A stretch of 5,161 bases of DNA from Anaerolineae bacterium (lineage in GTDB: Bacteria > Chloroflexota > Anaerolineae > Aggregatilineales > Aggregatilineaceae): NCBI GenBank assembly GCA_016929355.1, contig JAFGJA010000163.1:1-5161 (forward strand), in the 5' to 3' direction. The notes under the pieces are model-generated. The model ran no database searches, was not told the DNA's origin, and was given only the letters and a program-made list of their open reading frames with translations. A program made the translations under genes and the position numbers. Numbering within the stretch: position 1 is the first letter of the stretch; the number at the start of each line of letters is the position of its first letter. Below are positions 1 through 5,161 of the stretch, piece by piece.

Positions 1-15
1 AAAACGAGAACATAA

Positions 16-393
16 ATGCCACGATTATTCCTGATCGCAATTCTGCTAAGCCTGCTCCTCGCGGCGTGCGCCGATTCCGCCCAGCCGGAAGATGCCGTGC
101 TTCCCTATCTCGAAGCGCTGCTTAACAGCGACGATGACGCCTACTACCAATATGTATGCCCGGAATGGGAAGCCGAGGCCAAGCGCGATTTTGACGCTTT
201 TACGGGCGTATCTGGCAAACTGCACGACGCCCAATGCACCCAAGTCGGCACAGAGGATGATATGACGCTCGTCACCTGCACCGGCACAATGGAACTGAAC
301 TATAACGGCGAACTGCGCACGCGCGACTTAGCGAGTCAAACCTATTACGTCACGAAATCCGGCGGCGAGTGGAAGGTGTGCGGCTACCAGTAG
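16..393 (+). CDS. Small secreted lipoprotein, function unknown
   Basis: A 125-residue protein with a classic lipoprotein signal: M-P-R, then a leucine/isoleucine-rich stretch (residues 4-15) and the lipobox L15-A16-A17-C18. Cys18 would be lipidated after signal peptidase II cleavage, leaving a mature protein of about 108 residues on the outer face of the membrane. The mature part begins with an acidic segment (P24-E-D-A-V-L-P-Y-L-E-A-L-L, then D39-D-D) and ends in W119-K-V-C-G-Y. This pattern, a helical start with 'YL-ALL-S-D-DAYY' and a final strand with 'W-V', resembles small NTF2-like/DUF4878-type lipoproteins, but I cannot assign a family. Besides Cys18 there are four cysteines (C48, C74, C88, C122), enough for two disulfides outside the cytoplasm. 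The start ATG has only a weak GAG upstream (about 6-8), and the true promoter may lie left of the window. The gene is probably not co-transcribed by necessity with the next one, which has its own TATAAT box. Confidence 0.85.
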   Translation: MPRLFLIAILLSLLLAACADSAQPEDAVLPYLEALLNSDDDAYYQYVCPEWEAEAKRDFDAFTGVSGKLHDAQCTQVGTEDDMTLVTCTGTMELNYNGELRTRDLASQTYYVTKSGGEWKVCGYQ

Positions 394-394
394 T

Positions 395-422
395 TCTGAA
401 CGGCGTGTTTCTTATCTGAACG
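395..422. repeat. 8-bp direct repeat TCTGAACG, 20-bp period
   Basis: TCTGAACG occurs at 395-402 and again at 415-422, one copy starting exactly 20 bp after the other, just after the lipoprotein stop codon and ending 7 bp before the TATAAT box at 430. A 20-bp period puts both copies on roughly the same DNA face, as in tandem regulator sites. Two copies of an 8-mer can also arise by chance, so a binding-site role is only a suggestion. Confidence 0.3.
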
Positions 423-429
423 CACAGAG

Positions 430-435
430 TATAAT
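430..435 (+). promoter_or_regulatory. Putative -10 box (TATAAT) of the methyltransferase gene
   Basis: A perfect TATAAT lies 48 bp before the methyltransferase ATG, in the short spacer after the lipoprotein gene. No good -35 hexamer stands 16-18 bp upstream (the area around 406-413 reads GTGTTTCT-like), so the promoter would be weak, activator-dependent or a chance match. The direct repeat at 395-422 covers the place where an activator could sit. Confidence 0.4.
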
Positions 436-468
436 GCGTTATGATCAAGGTTGGCGATACGTAGTGGT

Positions 469-476
469 GGAGGTGA
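469..476 (+). promoter_or_regulatory. Ribosome binding site that sets the methyltransferase start
   Basis: GGAGGTGA lies 7 nt before ATG 484. It is a near-complete Shine-Dalgarno match and decides for this ATG over the in-frame TTG at 451, which would place the ribosome site inside the coding region. Confidence 0.75.
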
Positions 477-483
477 GGCAATC

Positions 484-1236
484 ATGTTTAGTAATTCGGA
501 CAATAGCTGGGAAAAACTCGGTGCTACCGATCCGTATTATGGTGTCTTGTCACACGACAAATACCACCGTGATTGTTTGGATCAGGCGGCATTGGATGAG
601 TTCTTTGCGTCTGGCGCGCACGTAGTCGATCATATTTTGGACGTGATTCGTCTTCATCTGTCCCCTGATTTCCAGCCGCAAGCGGCCTTAGATTTTGGGT
701 GTGGCGTAGGCCGTTTGACCTTACCGCTCGCTGGCCCTTGTTCGACAGTGGTGGGGGTGGATGTGTCCGAGTCCATGCTGGCTGAAGCGCGGCGCAATAG
801 CACCAGTCGGGATTTGGCGCACATCACGTTTGTGAAAAGCGATGATGCATTATCGCAAGTGACCGGCACATTCGATTTGATGGTTTCATTCCTGGTCTTT
901 CAACATATTTTACCCCGGCGCGGTGAGCAACTTTTCCAGCAGTTGCTCCAGCGATTAAATCCAGGGGGAATTGCGGTTTTCCATGTTGTGTATGTGTCAC
1001 AGCGCTCGCCTCTGTACCGTTGGGCAAAATATTGGCGCACCCACTTGCCGGTGGCTGATGGTGTTGTTAATCTGCTCAAGGGGCGCGCCTGGAATACCCC
1101 GATCATGGAACTCAATGTGTACAATGTGAACCGGCTGTTGAGTCTGTTCCGGCAGGCGGGTGGCAGCCGGGTTCATGCTGAGTTTTTCCCGACAGCAGAT
1201 CGCTATGATGGGGTGGTCCTGTATCTGCAAAAATGA
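484..1236 (+). CDS. Class I SAM-dependent methyltransferase
   Basis: A 250-residue cytoplasmic enzyme that should transfer a methyl group from S-adenosylmethionine to an unidentified small molecule or sugar. The Rossmann-type core is clear: motif I is D70-F-G-C-G-V-G76, the acidic residue binding the SAM ribose is D93 (G-V-D-V-S-E-S-M), post-motif II is F130-D131-L-M-V with Q140-H141-I, and motif III is L158-N-P-G-G-I. An N-terminal stretch of about 60 residues with W9-E-K-L-G-A-T-D-P-Y-Y precedes the core; to my recollection similar openings occur in stand-alone methyltransferases, some near polysaccharide genes, but substrate cannot be inferred. The last 70 residues (Y-R-W-A-K-Y-W, then M-E-L-N-V-Y-N-V-N) replace the usual C-terminal substrate cap. 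It uses more A/T-ending codons than glpB by eye. No partner gene lies beside it, so it appears to be a single-gene unit. The stop codon TGA (1234-1236) overlaps an ATG at 1233 that I do not regard as a start. Confidence 0.85.
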   Translation: MFSNSDNSWEKLGATDPYYGVLSHDKYHRDCLDQAALDEFFASGAHVVDHILDVIRLHLSPDFQPQAALDFGCGVGRLTLPLAGPCSTVVGVDVSESMLAEARRNSTSRDLAHITFVKSDDALSQVTGTFDLMVSFLVFQHILPRRGEQLFQQLLQRLNPGGIAVFHVVYVSQRSPLYRWAKYWRTHLPVADGVVNLLKGRAWNTPIMELNVYNVNRLLSLFRQAGGSRVHAEFFPTADRYDGVVLYLQK

Positions 1237-1251
1237 TCTCACCCGCCGGGT

Positions 1252-1280
1252 TTGATCTGTCCCACCTCTTACAGCATAAT
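1252..1280 (+). promoter_or_regulatory. Putative sigma70-type promoter of the aldo/keto reductase gene
   Basis: TTGATC (1252-1257, 4 of 6 to TTGACA) is followed after exactly 17 bp by CATAAT (1275-1280, 5 of 6 to TATAAT). Transcription would begin near 1286, giving a leader of roughly 37 nt before the ATG at 1323. A second possible -10, TATGCT with an upstream TG (1287-1295), lies 15 bp further on, so two overlapping starts are possible. Confidence 0.55.
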
Positions 1281-1288
1281 GAGAGGTG
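1263..1288. repeat. Inverted repeat straddling the -10 box, possible operator
   Basis: CACCTCT (1263-1269) and AGAGGTG (1282-1288) form a perfect 7-bp inverted repeat with a 12-bp centre. The dyad axis falls at about 1275.5, at the edge of the CATAAT box, and the half-sites are 19 bp apart centre to centre, close to two helical turns. This is the geometry of a dimeric repressor site. It is not a terminator: the loop is long, there is no T run after it, and the stem is short. Confidence 0.4.
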
Positions 1289-1309
1289 TTATGCTGATCC
1301 ATCCCTATC

Positions 1310-1316
1310 AGGAGGG
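1310..1316 (+). promoter_or_regulatory. Ribosome binding site that sets the reductase start
   Basis: AGGAGGG ends 6 nt before ATG 1323. It selects this start over the in-frame ATG at 1233, which would add 30 residues with no family similarity. Confidence 0.8.
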
Positions 1317-1322
1317 CGCGCT

Positions 1323-2321
1323 ATGGAGATCGACTATCGTTATCTGGGACGTACCGGCGTGCGAGTCAGTCCGCTCTGTCTCGGCACGATGAATTTTGGT
1401 TACCGGACCGATGAAGCTACCGCCCGCGAGATGATCCAGCAGGCGATTATGGAAGGCATCAACTTCATCGACACGGCGAATTTTTACGGGCAGCCAGCGC
1501 GCGGCGGGCGGGGGCAGGGGATCACTGAGGAAATTGTCGGCAAGGCGATCCATGATGTGCGGGAGCGGATCGTCCTGGCAACCAAGTTCTTTCTGCCGAT
1601 GGACCTCGAAGACCCGAACGCGCGCGGCGGGAGTCGCCGTCATATCATCCAGCAGTGTGAAGCCTCGCTGCGGCGCTTGCAAACCGACTATATCGACATT
1701 TACCAGATGCACCGCCCCGATCCCAATGTGCCGGTTGATGAGACTCTGCGCGCGCTGGACGATCTGATCCGCGCTGGAAAAGTGCGCTACATCGGCACGA
1801 GTCAATTTCCCGCGTGGGAGATCGTGGAATCGATCTGGATCGCTAAAGAGCATCATCTCAATCGCTTCGTGACCGAACAGCCGCGCTATAACATCCTGCA
1901 TCGCCAGATCGAAAACGAATTACGTCCGATGGCGCAGCAGTACGGCCTGGGCTTGCTGGCGTATGCGCCGTTGCAGGGCGGGCTGCTGTCCGGTCAATAC
2001 CGGCGCAATAAACCGATCCCCAAAGGGAGCCGCCTCAAGGATGATGTGTGGCAAGATTGGGCGACCAGTTTTTTGAGCGACAGCGTGTATGATGTGCTGG
2101 ATGTATTGGAGCAGCTTGCCGCCGAGAAAAGCGCCACTGTGAGTCAGGTGGCGGTGGCCTGGGTGATCGCGCAAAAAGGCATTACCAGCACCATTATCGG
2201 GCCGCGCACACCCGCTCATCTGCGCGATAATCTCGACGCGCTAAAAATGACCTTAACCCAGGAAGATTGTGAGCGGATCGATTCAGTTGCGCCGCCGGGG
2301 AAAAATATCGCAGATCGTTAA
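1323..2321 (+). CDS. Aldo/keto reductase (NADPH-dependent oxidoreductase)
   Basis: A 332-residue soluble (alpha/beta)8-barrel enzyme that should reduce aldehydes or ketones with NADPH. It opens with Y5-R-Y-L-G-R-T-G-V-R-V-S and L20-G-T-M-N-F-G, the usual first strand. The catalytic tetrad is complete: D50 and Y55 in F-I-D-T-A-N-F-Y-G, K88 in A-T-K-F, and H130 in Y-Q-M-H-R-P-D. Cofactor-binding segments are visible as G158-T-S-Q-F, E185-Q-P-R-Y-N, L212-A-Y-A-P-L-Q-G-G-L-L-S-G and the C-terminal I291-I-G-P-R-T-P-A-H-L-x-x-N303. The loop after Y55 is enlarged and glycine-rich (about residues 57-66), which may shape the substrate pocket. Length and motifs match the YajO/Tas/AKR11-14-like bacterial group rather than the shorter 2,5-diketo-gluconate reductases; substrate is unknown. 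It has its own promoter-like sequence upstream and lies 61 bp before glpA, so read-through into glpA is possible, since no terminator is seen. Confidence 0.9.
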   Translation: MEIDYRYLGRTGVRVSPLCLGTMNFGYRTDEATAREMIQQAIMEGINFIDTANFYGQPARGGRGQGITEEIVGKAIHDVRERIVLATKFFLPMDLEDPNARGGSRRHIIQQCEASLRRLQTDYIDIYQMHRPDPNVPVDETLRALDDLIRAGKVRYIGTSQFPAWEIVESIWIAKEHHLNRFVTEQPRYNILHRQIENELRPMAQQYGLGLLAYAPLQGGLLSGQYRRNKPIPKGSRLKDDVWQDWATSFLSDSVYDVLDVLEQLAAEKSATVSQVAVAWVIAQKGITSTIIGPRTPAHLRDNLDALKMTLTQEDCERIDSVAPPGKNIADR

Positions 2322-2327
2322 AACTTG

Positions 2328-2336
2328 TGTTATGCT
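2328..2336 (+). promoter_or_regulatory. Putative extended -10 promoter ahead of glpA
   Basis: TGT followed by TATGCT (4 of 6 to TATAAT, with the TG of an extended -10 element) lies in the AT-rich spacer just after the reductase stop. No convincing -35 is found at 16-18 bp. The ten bases GTGTTATGCT (2327-2336) recur exactly at 1286-1295 before the reductase gene. The leader to the GTG at 2383 would be about 40 nt. I see no recognisable GlpR-type operator. Confidence 0.4.
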
Positions 2337-2382
2337 ACATGGCAAATTAATACACCAGCTAAAAATTTAACAGGATTCACCC

Positions 2383-4035
2383 GTGACCGTACAATCTGTG
2401 GATGTTTTAGTGATCGGCGGCGGCGCAACCGGTGCTGCTGCTGTCTATGATTTAGCGCGGCGCGGTGTGCGTGCGTTATTGGTCGAACAACTCGATCTCT
2501 CAACGGGCACATCGGGCCGCTATCATGGTTTGCTCCATTCCGGGGGGCGGTATGCCGGGCGCGATCTGGAAACGGCGCGCGAATGTATCGCGGAAAATCA
2601 GACTCTCCGCCGGATCACGCCGTTTGCAGTGGAAGATACCGGCGGTTTATTCATCGCCACGCCGGACGATCCCGCCGATTTTCTTGCTCATTGGCTGGAT
2701 GGTTGCCGTAAATCGGGTGTTCCGGCGGAGGCATTGACGGCGGCTGAGGCACGTCAAATTGAACCCGCCCTGACGCCGCACATCACCGCCGCGTATCGCG
2801 TGCCGGATGGTTCTGTCGATTCGTTTGATCTGACACATGGTTTTGTCGAGGCGGCGCGCAGTTATGGCTCAGATGCGCTGATCTATCACCGTGTCAGCGC
2901 CTTGCTCCGCGAAGGGGATACGGTAGTTGGCGCGGAATTGCAGGATACGCGCACCGGGGAAACACGCACGGTTCACGCGGTTTGTGTGCTGAATGCAACG
3001 GGACCCTGGGCGGGCGTGGTCGCCGGACTCGCGGGGCTGGATGTGGCTGTGAAATTTGATCGCGGCGCGATGATCGCCATGAATACGCGCTGGGTCAATA
3101 CGATTGTCAACCGCCTGCGCCCCGCCGATGATGGCGATATTCTGGTCCCGGTGGGCACGGTTTGCGTCCTGGGCACAACCGCCGTTGATACCGATCATCC
3201 CGACGATTATCGCGTTGAGGCGTGGGAAGTCAGTAAAATTTTGCGCGAAGCTGATGCCGTTGTGCCCGGTATTCTGCACGGGCGCGCGCTGCGCTCCTGG
3301 GCGGGGGTGCGTCCGTTGTATGAACCGCCCGGCGCGCATCATGACGACGCCCACGGGCGCGAAGTGGCACGGACGTTTGCGGTTATCGATCACGCCAAAC
3401 GCGATGGTGTGCGCGGCCTCGTGACGATTGTCGGCGGCAAACTCACCACCTGTCGCCTGATGGCCGAGGAAGCGGTTAACGCGGTTTGCGATCAGCTTGG
3501 TATTACAGCGACCTGTACCACTGCCGATGAGGTGATCCCGCTCGAAATGGGTGCACACGGTAATGCGCAAAAGCACTATCACCATCTCGATCACCGTTTG
3601 CGCAAATTAGAATCCGACGAGATGCCTGGCGAATTGATCTGTGAGTGTGAAATGGTCACGCGCCAGCAGCTTGCAGCGGCCATCGCCGCGTATGGCGATC
3701 AGCCTGTCACATTGGACGATCTGCGCCGCGATCTGCGATTGGGCATGGGACCGTGTCAGGCCGGTTTTTGCGGTTATCGCGCGGCGGGCATTTTAGGCGA
3801 GATGAAAAAACTCACGCCCCAAGCCACGAATCACGCGCTGGCGGAATTTGTCACAGAGCGTTACCGGGGCGTGAAACCGCTCCTGTGGGGCCACCAACTG
3901 CGCCAACTCTATTTAGACGAATTGATCTACCGCCGCACGCTCGGTTTGGATCAATTACCCGGTGTAGGGGCGGGTTTGCAAACCCTCCCGACTCGTGACA
4001 CGTCTGACGACGAGATAGGAGGCGAGTCGGCATGA
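2383..4035 (+). CDS. glpA: Anaerobic glycerol-3-phosphate dehydrogenase, FAD subunit A
   Basis: This 550-residue flavoprotein oxidises sn-glycerol-3-phosphate to dihydroxyacetone phosphate as the catalytic subunit of GlpABC, which feeds electrons to quinone at the inner face of the membrane. The FAD-binding Rossmann motif is G12-G-G14-A-T-G17, with E35 ending the second strand. The family signature S-T-G-T-S-G-R-Y-H-G-L-L-H-S-G-G-R-Y spans about 40-57. R310 in A-G-V-R-P-L-Y and K353 in G-G-K-L-T-T fit the phosphate/substrate-binding positions of the GlpD/GlpA family. A C-terminal BFD-like [2Fe-2S] domain is intact: C420-x-C422, then C458-x4-C463; this domain separates GlpA from aerobic GlpD. 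Residues after about 480 include V-K-P-L-L-W-G-H-Q-L-R-Q, typical of the GlpA end. The start is GTG with a modest AGGA 7 nt upstream; V-D-V-L-V-I-G-G-G follows at once, so no earlier start is needed. The last 25 or so codons hold a hairpin repeat. The stop overlaps glpB by 4 bp (ATGA). Confidence 0.95.
   Translation: MTVQSVDVLVIGGGATGAAAVYDLARRGVRALLVEQLDLSTGTSGRYHGLLHSGGRYAGRDLETARECIAENQTLRRITPFAVEDTGGLFIATPDDPADFLAHWLDGCRKSGVPAEALTAAEARQIEPALTPHITAAYRVPDGSVDSFDLTHGFVEAARSYGSDALIYHRVSALLREGDTVVGAELQDTRTGETRTVHAVCVLNATGPWAGVVAGLAGLDVAVKFDRGAMIAMNTRWVNTIVNRLRPADDGDILVPVGTVCVLGTTAVDTDHPDDYRVEAWEVSKILREADAVVPGILHGRALRSWAGVRPLYEPPGAHHDDAHGREVARTFAVIDHAKRDGVRGLVTIVGGKLTTCRLMAEEAVNAVCDQLGITATCTTADEVIPLEMGAHGNAQKHYHHLDHRLRKLESDEMPGELICECEMVTRQQLAAAIAAYGDQPVTLDDLRRDLRLGMGPCQAGFCGYRAAGILGEMKKLTPQATNHALAEFVTERYRGVKPLLWGHQLRQLYLDELIYRRTLGLDQLPGVGAGLQTLPTRDTSDDEIGGESA
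3968..3989. repeat. Near-perfect hairpin inside the 3' end of glpA, REP-like
   Basis: GGGTTTGCAAACCC at 3972-3985 is a perfect palindrome, and one mismatch further out GGG (3968-3970) pairs with CCC (3987-3989), giving an 8-pair stem around a TGCA loop. It encodes G-A-G-L-Q-T-L-P-T, beyond the conserved part of GlpA. The preceding bases GTAGGGGCGGGTTTGC resemble the arms of dispersed palindromic repeats that I recall from several bacterial genomes, whose translations give tails such as V-G-A-G-x-x-x-x-P-T. The second arm (CCCTCCCGAC) is degenerate. In the mRNA the hairpin would end 42 nt before the glpB start codon. Confidence 0.6.
4017..4022 (+). promoter_or_regulatory. Ribosome binding site of glpB within glpA
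   Basis: AGGAGG ends 9 nt before ATG 4032 and lies within the last codons of glpA. Together with the ATGA overlap it indicates translational coupling of the two subunits, with GlpB also able to initiate on its own. Confidence 0.75.
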
Positions 4036-5161
4036 GTAAAGGCACTGATATTCTGGTCATCGGCGCAGGCTTGGCCGGACTCACTGCTGCCGCGCACGCG
4101 ATCAAAGCGGGCGCATCCGTGCGCCTGATCGCGCAAGGGTGGGGCCAGCAGATTGTTGCGCCCGGTTGGATCAGCGTGTGGGATCGCGCCGAGGGTGACG
4201 CGCTGCCCGCCGCCGCCGATCACGCGACACAAAATGCCGATCACCCGTATGCGCTCGGTAACGATCTGTCCGCCGCGCTGACTGCGTTCCGTGATCTGAC
4301 TGCCGAAATTGGCCTGCCGTATGATCAACGCGCCGATGGGCATAATTTGCGCGTGCCTACCATGATGGGCGCGATCCAGACCCCGCTCATTGCGCCGCGC
4401 GGCATTGCGAATGGCGATGTGACGGATAGTGACGGTGCAGTGTTGGTCGTGGGGTTTACGGGCTGGCGTGATTTTCATCCCGAACTCGCTGCGCAGAATT
4501 TAACGGCCCTGGGCACTGCGGCGCGCGCGAGGCGGATCGCGTTACCAGGAGCCGCGAGTCATTGGGACCGGTGGCCCGGCGATGTGGCGCTGCTGACTGA
4601 GGGAGCCGACGTGCGCGCCGCCATCGTGCGCCAACTCAAATCGGAATTGAACGGGGTCGCTAAAATCGGTTTCCCCGCCGTGTTGGGCCTCAATCACCAT
4701 GCGGACGTGTTAGCCGATCTCACCGCGCAACTGGAACGGCCCATTTTCGAGATGCCCACGCTCCCGCCCAGTGTGCCCGGTACGCGCCTGAGTAATCGTT
4801 TGCGGCGCTGGCTGCTGCGTCATCATGCCCGTGTCCAGATCGGCCACCCGGTTAGCAGCGCGATCACCGATCAGAATCGCGTCGTGGGCGTGAACGTTGC
4901 CGCACTCGGTCACACGAATCCCTTTTACGCAGATCAGGTCATCCTGACAACCGGTGGCCTCTATAACGGTGGCATTCAGAGCGACGTGTCCGGCAAGCTG
5001 TGGGAACCGATTTTTGATCTGCCTGTGTCCGCGCCTGATGGCGAAGGGCGATCCGGTTGGTACGCGGAGTCGTTGCTCGATCCCGGCGGCCACCCGATCC
5101 ACCGTCACGCCGGACTCCGTGTCAACGCGCAGATGCAGCCGTTTGACTCTGAGGGCGCGCC
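4032..5161 (+). CDS. glpB: Anaerobic glycerol-3-phosphate dehydrogenase subunit B (partial)
   Basis: The frame is open from ATG 4032 to the window edge, giving 376 codons of a protein that is about 420 residues in E. coli, so roughly the last 40-50 residues are missing. GlpB is the second flavin-fold subunit of GlpABC and is thought to carry electrons from GlpA to the iron-sulfur membrane anchor GlpC. It begins with a dinucleotide-binding motif, D6-I-L-V-I-G11-A-G13-L-A-G16. GlpB signatures follow: H71-P-Y-A-L-G, then G-L-P-Y near residue 97, F239-E-M-P-T-L-P-P-S-V-P-G-T-R252, the second flavin-contact strand V-I-L-T-T-G-G (303-309), and H359-A-G-L-R-V-N with Q-P near 370. No transmembrane segment is visible, as expected. 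The last two bases are an incomplete codon. A glpC gene is expected downstream. The assignment to GlpB rather than a generic FAD reductase rests on the P-T-L-P-P-S-V-P-G segment and on the overlap with glpA. Confidence 0.92.
   Translation, partial: MSKGTDILVIGAGLAGLTAAAHAIKAGASVRLIAQGWGQQIVAPGWISVWDRAEGDALPAAADHATQNADHPYALGNDLSAALTAFRDLTAEIGLPYDQRADGHNLRVPTMMGAIQTPLIAPRGIANGDVTDSDGAVLVVGFTGWRDFHPELAAQNLTALGTAARARRIALPGAASHWDRWPGDVALLTEGADVRAAIVRQLKSELNGVAKIGFPAVLGLNHHADVLADLTAQLERPIFEMPTLPPSVPGTRLSNRLRRWLLRHHARVQIGHPVSSAITDQNRVVGVNVAALGHTNPFYADQVILTTGGLYNGGIQSDVSGKLWEPIFDLPVSAPDGEGRSGWYAESLLDPGGHPIHRHAGLRVNAQMQPFDSEGA

Noticed and set aside
451..483. TTG start at 451 for the methyltransferase
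   Set aside because: GGAGGTGA at 469-476 is correctly spaced for ATG 484, and the extra 11 residues are encoded by the ribosome site itself.
434..625. A 63-codon + strand frame starting at ATG 434
   Set aside because: It overlaps the methyltransferase in another frame, has no ribosome site, and its translation shows no domain-like pattern.
1240..1251. ACCCGCCGGGT as a terminator after the methyltransferase
   Set aside because: The stem is only 4-5 pairs with almost no loop, and the following TTTGATC is not a T run; it fits better as the start of the reductase promoter.
1233..1322. An in-frame upstream ATG at 1233 that would extend the reductase by 30 residues and overlap the methyltransferase stop as ATGA
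   Set aside because: The extension has no aldo/keto reductase similarity, it runs through the promoter and inverted repeat, and a strong AGGAGGG sits just before ATG 1323.
1308..1901. A 197-codon open frame on the - strand inside the reductase gene
   Set aside because: It mirrors the codons of the complete reductase and has no motif or start signal of its own.
2327..2355. GTGTTA...TAATACAC as an operator before glpA
   Set aside because: The arms match only with an extra base in one of them, and the AT-rich spacer makes such matches likely by chance.
2869..3594. A 241-codon open frame on the - strand inside glpA
   Set aside because: It lies wholly antisense to a well-supported gene; long antisense frames are common in GC-rich coding sequence, and its translation has no recognisable motif.
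3951..4478. A 175-codon - strand frame across the glpA/glpB junction
   Set aside because: It is antisense to two conserved genes, and its translation shows no motif.

Overview
This window carries five co-directional genes on the + strand: four complete and one cut off by the right edge. It looks like an ordinary, densely packed metabolic stretch of a bacterial chromosome with moderately high GC. No mobile element, RNA gene, CRISPR array or defence system is visible, and I found no clear sign of a new multi-gene system. The taxon cannot be fixed from the sequence. The mix of an anaerobic-type GlpA/GlpB pair, GTG and ATG starts with clear AGGAGG-like ribosome sites, small lipoproteins and a hairpin of the GGGGCGGGTTTGC type would fit an Anaerolineae-like Chloroflexota bacterium, but this is a low-confidence inference.

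Layout. Positions 16-393 encode a 125-residue lipoprotein with a clean lipobox and four further cysteines, of unknown function. After a short spacer with a TATAAT box and an 8-bp direct repeat comes a class I SAM-dependent methyltransferase (484-1236). An 86-bp spacer follows, with a plausible sigma70-type promoter whose -10 box lies inside a 7-bp inverted repeat. It leads to an aldo/keto reductase with an intact catalytic tetrad (1323-2321). A 61-bp AT-rich spacer with an extended -10 box precedes glpA (2383-4035, GTG start), which overlaps glpB (4032 to the window end) by 4 bp.

How the genes work together. GlpA and GlpB are two subunits of the membrane-associated anaerobic glycerol-3-phosphate dehydrogenase. 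It oxidises sn-glycerol-3-phosphate to dihydroxyacetone phosphate and passes electrons toward (mena)quinone; the third subunit gene, glpC, is expected just past the right edge. The reductase upstream shares a 10-bp promoter-proximal word (GTGTTATGCT) with glpA, a weak hint of shared control. The methyltransferase and lipoprotein show no evident link to glycerol metabolism. The most unusual structural feature is a near-perfect hairpin inside the last codons of glpA, which looks like a dispersed palindromic repeat that has been absorbed into the reading frame.
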